Positions 1 to 5,182 are shown, numbered from the stretch's first letter. The stretch is 17,179 bases of DNA from Candidatus Woesearchaeota archaeon CG11_big_fil_rev_8_21_14_0_20_43_8 (GCA_002762705.1 PCVE01000054.1:1-17179), one strand, 5' to 3'. The notes: generated by a model from the letters alone, not told the origin. Numbers and translations: made by a program.

Positions 1-1364
1 ACAGCGTAAGTCGCAGTCGCTGTTCCAACAACATCGTATATCTTGCCACCATCTGTATCGACACATGTCGACTGGGCTGCTGCCTGTACCTGGCATACGC
101 CGCCATTGCAGACATCTCCGCTCTGGCATGGCTGATCAATGACTTTGATCTGGTCATTCTCACAGTATACTTCTGACACGGTAGTCGAATCGGCGCAGTC
201 ATCTTCTTTCATCGAGACCTGGTTGCTCTGGGAATCAAGCATCTGGGCTTCGCCATAGATATCAAATACTTTTCCACCGTCGCTGTCGACACACGTGAGC
301 CCGCTTTGTGCTGGCGGTGATGCGCTCGTGACGCATCTTCCATTGGCGCATTGCTCTCCTGCACCGCATGACATCAGGACCTCTTTTTGTTTTTTGTCTT
401 CGCAGAAGAATTCAAGCACCTGTATCGGATCCACGCAGACATCATTGTATTTATCTACCTGCGTCCCTGTTGTCACCTGCACCTCTCCTTCTGTCGTGAT
501 ATCCTTGCCACCATCTGAATCAGAGCATGCGCTTGGTGCCTCTTTGCATCTTCCATCGTCGCAGACTGCGCCAGCCATACATGTCTCGATCTGGCTAATC
601 ACTGCGTTTCCATTGCAGAGATATTCTTTCACCTCATTTGGAGATGTGCAAAAATCTGGATAATCTTTTCCATCAAGATTCACTGCTCCTTTGACATCGG
701 TTGTGACTCCGTTGTCTGAATCGACGCATTGAGTGCCTTTTATTGATGACAATGAAACACATGCGCCATCAGCACATGAATATCCCATCGGGCAATTGAG
801 GAGTCCGGAAATTATGCTTGTGCCTTCACAGATATGTTCTATCACATTTGGCCCGACACATGAATCTTCTTTTGATTCAGTTCCGGACTTTGTCTTGCCT
901 TTTTTAAAGATATCATCGCCATCGCTATCAGTACATGTCTTCGTCTCAGCGCAAGGGCTGAAAGCGACAATCTCAACACTAGCTGCATTCGCTTCGCATT
1001 CATTCGAATATGTCTTCTTATCATTGCCGCAGACAGGATCATAGTTCGCCGGGCATTGAGCAGGCACTTCATTTTGTATCTCATCCATCTCAGATGGTCT
1101 ATCTTCATTGTTGTCAGTGAAAGCGTCATCTGTCACAGGCGTCACCATAGTAGCAGATGATTTTTCCTGCATGTCATTATCAGCATCCTGATGTCCTTCG
1201 CTTCCAGATTCCATCACCTCATCACCAGACCAGAATAATAATAATAATAACGCAGCTGCGGACACAATTATTATGATAAGCACAAGAATCATGAAGGCAG
1301 GCCGCCATTTTGGTTTCATATTTGATCTATTTTGAATCGTTTTAGTGGGGTTTTTAGTTTCCAT
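1..1364 (-). CDS. Membrane-anchored surface protein with Kazal-like domain and Cys-rich repeats (3' end outside window)
   Basis: The reading frame is open from an ATG at 1364 to the window edge (454 codons) and its C-terminus is missing. The start follows a strong Shine-Dalgarno sequence (GGAGG about 10 nt upstream); an internal Met at residue 16 (1319) is an alternative. Residues about 22-44 form one hydrophobic segment (AFMILVLIIIIVSAAALLLL), so the protein is a signal-anchor or type II membrane protein. An acidic linker follows. Residues about 104-138 match the Kazal inhibitor pattern (CPANYDPVCG, then TYSNEC), but the C1-C5 disulfide pair is absent. At least five repeats of about 65-75 residues follow, each starting C-x-D-[ST]-D and most holding six cysteines. 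Kazal domains bind serine proteases. The repeats resemble Ca-binding or disulfide-rich extracellular modules, and their function is not known to me. The membrane anchor is clear; the Kazal call is from motif only. Confidence 0.85.
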   Translation of the reverse strand, partial: METKNPTKTIQNRSNMKPKWRPAFMILVLIIIIVSAAALLLLLFWSGDEVMESGSEGHQDADNDMQEKSSATMVTPVTDDAFTDNNEDRPSEMDEIQNEVPAQCPANYDPVCGNDKKTYSNECEANAASVEIVAFSPCAETKTCTDSDGDDIFKKGKTKSGTESKEDSCVGPNVIEHICEGTSIISGLLNCPMGYSCADGACVSLSSIKGTQCVDSDNGVTTDVKGAVNLDGKDYPDFCTSPNEVKEYLCNGNAVISQIETCMAGAVCDDGRCKEAPSACSDSDGGKDITTEGEVQVTTGTQVDKYNDVCVDPIQVLEFFCEDKKQKEVLMSCGAGEQCANGRCVTSASPPAQSGLTCVDSDGGKVFDIYGEAQMLDSQSNQVSMKEDDCADSTTVSEVYCENDQIKVIDQPCQSGDVCNGGVCQVQAAAQSTCVDTDGGKIYDVVGTATATYA

Positions 1365-1391
1365 CCTCTTTTTTCCTCCGATATAATATGA

Positions 1392-1411
1392 TAAGTACTG
1401 CCTAAGTACTG
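1392..1411. promoter_or_regulatory. Direct repeat TAAGTACTG x2, possible operator
   Basis: TAAGTACTG occurs at 1392-1400 and 1403-1411, an 11-bp period (one helical turn). Each copy contains the palindrome AGTACT. The pair covers the predicted transcription start, between TATA box and start codon, which is a usual place for an archaeal repressor site. The binding protein is unknown. Confidence 0.45.
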
Positions 1412-1415
1412 AAGT

Positions 1416-1425
1416 AATATAAAAG
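1416..1425 (-). promoter_or_regulatory. TATA box of the Kazal-like surface protein gene
   Basis: The minus strand reads CTTTTATATT here, a good archaeal TATA box. Transcription would begin about 25 nt downstream, near 1394, leaving a leader of about 30 nt that contains the GGAGG ribosome binding site. Confidence 0.6.
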
Positions 1426-1560
1426 CTTCGTATGGGCGAAATTATCATGCAAGCATTCTCATTTCCAGTATTGCGGCTTGTTTTGATTATTATTCTGTGA
1501 TTCTCGACCAGGCACAATGATTATCATGTCAATCTACTGTTGATTCTAGTTGCAGCGTAT

Positions 1561-1625
1561 CTGCCATGATGATTAGATAGCGTGAAACACCAGAATATAG
1601 CATCAGGGCACCTGCTGAATGGATA
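1561..1625 (+). ncRNA. Possible C/D box sRNA
   Basis: In the 320-bp gap between the surface protein gene and tRNA-Val there is a perfect C box (ATGATGA, 1566-1572) and a D box (CTGA, 1615-1618), 53 nt end to end, about the size of archaeal C/D sRNAs. Internal C' and D' boxes are poor and the terminal stem is weak, so this is a tentative call. I see nothing else in the gap except promoters. Confidence 0.2.
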
Positions 1626-1652
1626 ATTATGATCCCTCAAATAGACATAAGT

Positions 1653-1660
1653 TTTATAAA
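1653..1660 (+). promoter_or_regulatory. TATA box of tRNA-Val
   Basis: TTTATAAA lies 27-34 bp before the first base of tRNA-Val, as expected for an archaeal tRNA promoter. Confidence 0.65.
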
Positions 1661-1686
1661 CCATGAGCAATTTCACAACCAAGTAC

Positions 1687-1792
1687 GAGCTCTTGGTCTA
1701 GTGGCTATGACTCCTCGTTGACGAGGATCAATCGTGCAGACGGTTATCCATCAAAATCGAGGCGATCCCCGGTTCGAGTCCGGGAGGGCTCA
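1687..1792 (+). tRNA. tRNA-Val (GAC) with a 33-nt intron at 37/38
   Basis: The acceptor stem GAGCTCT/AGGGCTC, D arm (TGGTCTAGTGGCTATGAC, typical of tRNA-Val), anticodon stem CCTCG/CGAGG and T arm CCCGG-TTCGAGT-CCGGG are all present; the discriminator base is A and no CCA is encoded. The anticodon loop is interrupted. Removing 1724-1756 gives loop TTGACGT with anticodon GAC. The junctions form a bulge-helix-bulge: TTGA (1718-1721) pairs with TCAA (1751-1754) as the 4-bp central helix, and the 3-nt bulges CGA and AAT hold the cut sites. This is the substrate of the archaeal tRNA splicing endonuclease. Exon ends would be joined by RtcB, the partner of archease, which is encoded at 6848. Confidence 0.88.
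1724..1756 (+). other. tRNA-Val intron (canonical position 37/38)
   Basis: The 33-nt intron begins AGGATC and ends TCAAAA. GGAT near its 5' end can pair with ATCC near its 3' end to form the intron stem that completes the bulge-helix-bulge. Confidence 0.8.
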
Positions 1793-1876
1793 TATCAAAC
1801 GATTCAATGTGTATCAATCCGAATGAATTGATGCATTGCAAGATCGCCCTCACGGTCCCGAACGACAGTGAGACTA

Positions 1877-1891
1877 CCGGGAGGGTTCATA
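1877..1891 (+). repeat. Duplicated tRNA-Val 3' end
   Basis: CCGGGAGGGTTCATA here repeats the 3' end of tRNA-Val at 1780-1794 (CCGGGAGGGCTCATA) with one mismatch, 97 bp downstream. It can close a minihelix with CGCCCTC at about 1845-1851. A shorter third copy (GCCGGGAG, then ACATA) occurs at about 2006-2018. This looks like duplication at a tRNA 3' end or an old attachment-site remnant. Confidence 0.55.
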
Positions 1892-1911
1892 ATTTTAGTC
1901 ACATTATTTTT

Positions 1912-1990
1912 GCCGCGGTCGCATGCCGCGCTAACCTTTGGCATCAAAGGTTAATCAAATGCGGGGGTTTCCCTGAAGGTCAAGCCCCCT
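1912..1990 (+). pseudogene. Degenerate partial copy of tRNA-Ser 5' region
   Basis: The acceptor and D-stem start GCCGCGGTCGCAT is identical to that of tRNA-Ser at 2023, and TTT precedes both. Fragments of the D loop (GCC-CGCTA) and TGCGG then match less well. A perfect 8-bp hairpin (AACCTTTG/CAAAGGTT, 1932-1951) sits where the D loop would be, and no T arm or 3' acceptor strand follows. I tried to explain the extra sequence by introns but found no fitting bulge-helix-bulge, so I read it as a duplicated, degenerate tRNA-Ser fragment. Confidence 0.4.
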
Positions 1991-2022
1991 GAAAAAGAGT
2001 ATATTGCCGGGAGAACATATTT

Positions 2023-2181
2023 GCCGCGGTCGCATAGCCCGGCTATTGCGGAGGATTGCTAATCCTCTGTCCTTCGGGACACGGGAGTTCAAAAAGAGTT
2101 TTGAGCTATGAGCGATGTGCTTTGAGAGATCAAGGCTCATAGCTGGCAACTCACTACTCGTTGAAAGTCTCCCCCGCGGCG
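2023..2181 (+). tRNA. tRNA-Ser (GCT) interrupted by a T-loop intron
   Basis: Exon 1 (2023-2093) contains acceptor strand GCCGCGG, D stem GCA/TGC, anticodon arm GAGGA-TTGCTAA-TCCTC (anticodon GCT), the long variable arm TGTCC-TTCG-GGACA typical of Ser, and the T-stem and loop start GGGAG-TTCAAA. Exon 2 (2168-2181) supplies the last T-loop base, CTCCC, the acceptor strand CCGCGGC and discriminator G. All stems pair perfectly only after 2094-2167 is removed. The split lies between tRNA positions 59 and 60, a non-canonical site known from some crenarchaeal tRNAs. TTTTTT follows at 2184-2189 and may terminate transcription. No separate promoter is clear, so it may be transcribed with tRNA-Val. Confidence 0.88.
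2094..2167 (+). other. 74-nt T-loop intron of tRNA-Ser (59/60)
   Basis: The boundary forms a strict bulge-helix-bulge: TTCA (2088-2091) pairs with TGAA (2162-2165), with 3-nt bulges AAA (2092-2094) and AGT (2166-2168), each cut after its second base. The intron has its own hairpin, GCTATGAGC (2105-2113) with GCTCATAGC (2135-2143), plus GAGTT/AACTC outside it. The mature T loop becomes TTCAAAT. Confidence 0.83.
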
Positions 2182-2209
2182 TGTTTTTTCATTTTGTGAG
2201 AGATGTATC

Positions 2210-2467
2210 ATGGATAAAAAACAAGAATTGATATGGATTGTCGAGAAAGATTCGAAAAAAGATGATCTGGACATGATCATCAATACGATACATGATCGAA
2301 TCAAGGACTTGGACGAAGGAGCAGTTGTTCTCAATCACAGTTTCGACAACATATACAACGTCAATGGCCCAAAAAAATACATTATGGGTATTGCCAGAGA
2401 CCTGCGGACTTATGACCTTACAAAAGCCGCATACATCAAGCCGACTTCAGATGCTCCTGGATGTTAA
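2210..2467 (+). CDS. Small hypothetical protein, possibly N-terminal part of a frameshifted gene
   Basis: An 85-codon frame begins MDKKQELIWIVEKDSKKDDL and ends APGC. It is hydrophilic, has no membrane segment or motif I recognise, and starts 28 bp after tRNA-Ser with no clear TATA box or ribosome site. At its end a second frame (ATG 2461, +2 relative) overlaps the stop and runs to 2595 with similar composition. The two may be one protein split by a frameshift, or a short translated leader. Its reality as a gene is uncertain. Confidence 0.5.
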   Translation: MDKKQELIWIVEKDSKKDDLDMIINTIHDRIKDLDEGAVVLNHSFDNIYNVNGPKKYIMGIARDLRTYDLTKAAYIKPTSDAPGC

Positions 2468-2595
2468 AGCCAGAAGCAACTGAAACGATGGCTGCCGGAC
2501 TTGGCATAGACGATAAAAACACGACTTTCTACAAAGCCTTGAAGACCCATAGATTTTTTAATATATCACCAATAGCCCAAGAAACATTTATATAA
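2461..2595 (+). CDS. Short ORF overlapping the stop of the upstream ORF; possible frameshifted C-terminus
   Basis: The 44-residue frame reads MLKPEATETMAAGLGIDDKN and ends IAQETFI. It begins inside the last codons of the 2210 frame (GGATGTTAA), so it is either translationally coupled or the continuation of a frameshifted gene. Its last codons overlap the predicted TATA box (2586-2594) of the next gene. No family recognised. Confidence 0.3.
   Translation: MLKPEATETMAAGLGIDDKNTTFYKALKTHRFFNISPIAQETFI
2586..2594 (+). promoter_or_regulatory. TATA box for the 2611 gene
   Basis: ATTTATATA lies about 26 bp before the ATGs at 2611 and 2617. This spacing predicts a leaderless or nearly leaderless mRNA and slightly favours the second ATG (2617). 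Confidence 0.6.
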
Positions 2596-2610
2596 CGAAT
2601 TCAATAAGAT

Positions 2611-3312
2611 ATGACTATGCCGAAGCGAAACCAGAAGGGCAAGAAAAAGACAACTTCTAAGCAGATCAATACGAAAGCCATAGACAAAAAGCTCAACCAA
2701 ATAATCGATAATCAGAAAAAGATCCTGAACAAAGAGACTGAGATCGAGTCCATGGAAGAATCTGATATGGATGAAGAGAAGAGGATCGAGAGGCTTGACA
2801 AAGAAGAGATTGAAGAATTGCATCATGTCGAGGATATGGAGAGAGAAGAGATCGACGAACTCAGACATCTTGAGCATCTGGAAGATGAGATAAAGAAAGA
2901 GGTAGGGCCGCATCCACTCCGGAAGATAACTTATCGGGATTTTGTCAAAGCGGTAATTGGTGCGGTCTTTGGTATCGTCGGACATTTCGCATTCTTATAT
3001 GGGACGCACCTTGCAGAGGATATCTCTGTCTTCCGCGCGACTATATTATATCTGATTTCATTTCTGATCGCAGTAGGATTTATCTATTATAGCGGCTTTA
3101 GGAAAGTCAAGGGATATAGGGTATTACGTTTCATACCTGTCCGTGTTGTCACGATATATTTTATTTCACTTCTTGTGATCGTGCTTGTGCTTTTAGCTTT
3201 CGGGCTTGTCGATATCTCAAATGGCTTTGAAAGACTTTATAAAGAAGTCGGAGCTATCAGCATACTTGCGATACTTGGAGCCTGCACAGCAGATCTTGTT
3301 GGAAGAGAATAA
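2611..3312 (+). CDS. Membrane protein with N-terminal coiled coil (DUF2391-like, tentative)
   Basis: The 233-residue protein has a basic N-terminus (PKRNQKGKKK), then a long charged coiled-coil stretch at about 20-97 rich in E, K, R and L heptads. A C-terminal membrane domain with four hydrophobic segments follows (about 110-130, 139-161, 174-197, 210-230). The motif PHPLRKITYRDFVKAVIGAVFG at the domain entry resembles the DUF2391/TIGR02587 membrane family as I remember it; this is not verified by search. The molecular function is unknown. The next gene starts one base after the stop and is probably in the same operon. The start may be 2611 or 2617. Confidence 0.85.
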   Translation: MTMPKRNQKGKKKTTSKQINTKAIDKKLNQIIDNQKKILNKETEIESMEESDMDEEKRIERLDKEEIEELHHVEDMEREEIDELRHLEHLEDEIKKEVGPHPLRKITYRDFVKAVIGAVFGIVGHFAFLYGTHLAEDISVFRATILYLISFLIAVGFIYYSGFRKVKGYRVLRFIPVRVVTIYFISLLVIVLVLLAFGLVDISNGFERLYKEVGAISILAILGACTADLVGRE

Positions 3313-3313
3313 G

Positions 3314-3694
3314 ATGGAAAATAATCATATCGGACTGAAGCATCTCGCAGAGAGAATATTTAACATATATCCCGCGATATCGAAGATGATACATGATTAC
3401 CTCACTCTTGCAAGCGAAGGCATAATCGATTCAGACACAAAGCATCTTGAAGAGAAGATATTGCATTTCTTAGAAGAGCTCGTAAAGCTTGAGAACATAG
3501 AAGCAAGCTATGCGTTCAAAGAGAAGAACAAGGCTGTTCTTGAGAATATACATTCGCAGATCGATAAGATCAAAAAATTAGAGCATTTCATCAGGGTCTC
3601 GGAAAGCAAATTGAACAGGCATATAGTCGAGCTTATAGATTCCATCGATAAGGAGATCAAAAGACTGATTCTTGAAGAGCAGAATAAGCTGTGA
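3314..3694 (+). CDS. Small coiled-coil protein
   Basis: The frame encodes 126 residues from ATG 3314, one base after the stop of the membrane protein gene and preceded by GGAAGAG. The frame extends upstream to 3206, but that part overlaps the membrane protein's last helix and is unlikely to be translated. The protein is helical and charged, with a long amphipathic stretch (about 30-126) ending KEIKRLILEEQNKL. It has no cysteines, membrane segment or catalytic motif. Its position suggests it acts with the membrane protein, whose N-terminus is also a coiled coil. No family recognised. Confidence 0.75.
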   Translation: MENNHIGLKHLAERIFNIYPAISKMIHDYLTLASEGIIDSDTKHLEEKILHFLEELVKLENIEASYAFKEKNKAVLENIHSQIDKIKKLEHFIRVSESKLNRHIVELIDSIDKEIKRLILEEQNKL

Positions 3695-3750
3695 AGGGTT
3701 TTGAAGATTTTCAGCAACCCTTAAATAGTTCTCATATCATCCCGCGAGAG

Positions 3751-4335
3751 ATGAATGAGAAAAAAATGAATCCAGACAGGCTGGAGCAATATCTCAACTG
3801 CGAGCGTTTGCTCAATGAATTTTTCAGCCAGACTGATTTCTGTCTGGAAAATTGTATCAGACTGGAGAAAAGCCTTTACGTAAATAGATTTGAGAGTCTT
3901 CCTGGGTGGATAGGCTGCTGCGCCTTAGATTACTACAATAGCACTTCTAATCTTCCGGTCGATATCAGAACCAGATTAAGATCTGAGCAAATCAGATTGT
4001 ATGGTGAACCAAAAAACAAAGAAGATTCCATAAGATTCAAGGAAAAGACAAAAAAACCATGCGATTATCATACTGAATACGGATGCGCCTTAAAGTCCCA
4101 TAAAGCCCCATTGTGTATTGCTTGGGTATGTAAGGATCTCAAGTCTTATCTGCATAAGACATTTTACATAGATTATAATCCTTCTGACGTCCAATGTCAC
4201 CTTGAAGCTATTTTGACTGGAAAGATCGATAATAATAGGTATGATCGATTCATCGACAAATTGATTCAAGATACAGATACTCTCAGATATGGAAGATTAC
4301 TGCAGAAAAGAAGTTCTGTGAATTCTAGATATTGA
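3751..4335 (+). CDS. Cys-rich protein, YkgJ-like metal-binding candidate
   Basis: The frame gives 194 residues from ATG 3751 (MNEKKMNPDRLEQYLNC). It stays open upstream to a GTG at 3691, but TTAAATAG at about 3720-3727 is 25-30 bp from ATG 3751, which suggests a leaderless start there. The cysteines are patterned: two in the FCLENC segment, the pair GCC, then PCDYHTEYGCAL, PLC and WVC. This order (C..C, CC, C-x5-8-GC, P-x-C, C) recalls the YkgJ/UPF0153 zinc- or Fe-S-binding family (CxxCxxxCC), but the spacing differs. A metal-binding role is inference. The 101-bp repeat array begins directly downstream. Confidence 0.75.
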   Translation: MNEKKMNPDRLEQYLNCERLLNEFFSQTDFCLENCIRLEKSLYVNRFESLPGWIGCCALDYYNSTSNLPVDIRTRLRSEQIRLYGEPKNKEDSIRFKEKTKKPCDYHTEYGCALKSHKAPLCIAWVCKDLKSYLHKTFYIDYNPSDVQCHLEAILTGKIDNNRYDRFIDKLIQDTDTLRYGRLLQKRSSVNSRY

Positions 4336-4347
4336 GCCACAAAATAT

Positions 4348-4376
4348 AGGAAAATGTCGCTGCGCTCTGTTTTCCT
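4348..4376. repeat. Inverted repeat at the outer edge of the array
   Basis: AGGAAAA (4348-4354) and TTTTCCT (4370-4376) form a 7-bp stem with a loop unlike the other units. It stands in the place of the GGAAAATC/GATTTTCC hairpin found at the later unit junctions, and marks where the array meets unrelated DNA after the Cys-rich gene. Confidence 0.6.
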
Positions 4377-4854
4377 ACCTCGGACCGACAAGCGATGTAA
4401 CTGCAATTAAGACTATTACTTCGTCTATAACTAGAATAAATGAGGTCCGCGATACGGAAAATCGTTAGGATTTTCCTACCTCGGACCGACAAGCGATGTA
4501 ACTGCAATTAAGGCCATTACTTCGTCTACAATCAGAATAAATGAGGTCCGCGATACGGAAAATCGTTAGGATTTTCCTACCTCGGACCGACAAGCGATGT
4601 AACTGCAATTAAGACTATTACTTCGTCTATAACTAGAATAAATGAGGTCCGAGATACGTAAAATCTTTAGGATTTTCCTACCTCGGACCGACAAGAGATG
4701 TAACTGCAATTAAGGCCATTACTTCGTCTACAATCAGAATAAATGAGGTCCGAGATACGTAAAATCTTTAGGATTTTTCTACCTCGGACCGACAAGCGAT
4801 GTAACTGCAATTAAGGCCATTACTTCGTCTATAACTAGAATAAATGAGGTCCGA
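4374..4854. repeat. Five 101-bp tandem repeats carrying tRNA-Phe 3' ends
   Basis: Units begin at 4374, 4475, 4576, 4677 and 4778, exactly 101 bp apart and about 93-99% identical. Each has the inverted pair CCTCGGACC and GGTCCG[A/C]G, 57 nt apart, an inner imperfect stem (CGATGTAA/TTACTTCG), and between units 1 to 4 a hairpin GGAAAATC/GATTTTCC or a decayed form of it. The right arm, GAGGTCCG, is the 3' end of tRNA-Phe (on the minus strand); in the fifth unit it is the real tRNA. No ORF, integrase or CRISPR-like spacer is present, as the whole unit is repeated. It may arise from tandem duplication or from serial site-specific integration at the tRNA. Confidence 0.95.
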
Positions 4855-4918
4855 GGGATTTGAACCCTCGACACCACGGTCTTCAGCCGTGTGCTCTCCC
4901 GGGCTGAGCTAGGACCCC
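4845..4918 (-). tRNA. tRNA-Phe (GAA)
   Basis: A standard 74-nt cloverleaf without intron: acceptor GGGGTCC/GGACCTC (one G-U pair), D arm GCTC/GAGC, anticodon stem CACGG/CCGTG with loop CTGAAGA (anticodon GAA), T arm GAGGG-TTCAAAT-CCCTC, discriminator A, no encoded CCA. The 3' end runs straight into the 101-bp array. CCTCGGACC, made of the 3' strand of its T stem plus acceptor, can pair perfectly with the array's GGTCCGAGG, 57 nt downstream in the transcript. Confidence 0.95.
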
Positions 4919-4955
4919 ATTAGAATCCGGGAATTGTGTTGAGTAGAAGAGCAGC

Positions 4956-4967
4956 CATATATAATAT
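4956..4967 (-). promoter_or_regulatory. TATA box of tRNA-Phe
   Basis: The minus strand reads ATTATATATGG about 40 bp upstream of the tRNA 5' end, giving a short 5' leader to be removed by RNase P. Confidence 0.5.
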
Positions 4968-4983
4968 TTTTGCTTTACCCATG

Positions 4984-5150
4984 CTTCAGATGAAGATATC
5001 AGTCATTTAAGTCGCTTCGCGACAATGCACATCCTTGTTTTTCCAGATCTAAAACTCAGATCCACCACGACACAAGACTCAAGACACACTGCCCACACCT
5101 CACACCCCAAAGCCCATAGTCCACACCCCACTGCCCATATCCCCCCACTA
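4984..5150. other. Intergenic region with small hairpins and a C/A-rich, G-poor tract
   Basis: No gene is visible. Perfect short hairpins are CTTCA-GA-TGAAG (4984-4995) and GTCGC-TTC-GCGAC (5011-5023). From about 5060 to 5150 the plus strand is C/A-rich and almost free of G, with repeated words such as CACACC, ACTGCCCA and TCCACACCCC, ending just before the TATA box of the prepilin-like gene. A similar tract lies upstream of the S15 TATA box. Confidence 0.5.
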
Positions 5151-5151
5151 T

Positions 5152-5160
5152 TTATATATG
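5152..5160 (+). promoter_or_regulatory. TATA box of the prepilin-like operon
   Basis: TTTATATAT is centred about 27 bp before ATG 5183, which predicts a leaderless transcript for the prepilin-like genes and archease. Confidence 0.65.
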
Positions 5161-5182
5161 AGAATCACTGAAAAATAGCTAT

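Noticed and set aside
295..1044. Plus-strand ORFs of 122 and 103 codons at 295-663 and 733-1044
   Set aside because: They are antisense to a continuous minus-strand frame with a signal anchor, Shine-Dalgarno and regular Cys repeats that runs off the window edge.
1720..1757. Reading tRNA-Val as tRNA-Phe (GAA) by a different intron boundary
   Set aside because: The GAC reading gives an exact 4-bp helix with two 3-nt bulges at 37/38, the D arm is Val-like, and a clear tRNA-Phe exists at 4845-4918.
1912..2022. A second complete tRNA-Ser with introns
   Set aside because: No 3' T-arm or acceptor strand follows, and no bulge-helix-bulge fits the D-loop or anticodon-loop insertions.
3206..3313. N-terminal extension of the coiled-coil protein to 3206
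   Set aside because: It overlaps the membrane helix of the upstream gene; ATG 3314 has a ribosome site and 1-bp spacing to the upstream stop.
4374..4854. CRISPR array
   Set aside because: The whole 101-bp unit is repeated, there are no unique spacers, and no cas genes are present.
4984..5023. Intrinsic terminator from hairpins CTTCAGATGAAG and GTCGCTTCGCGAC
   Set aside because: No gene ends just before them on the strand where a T run follows, and archaeal termination does not need hairpins.
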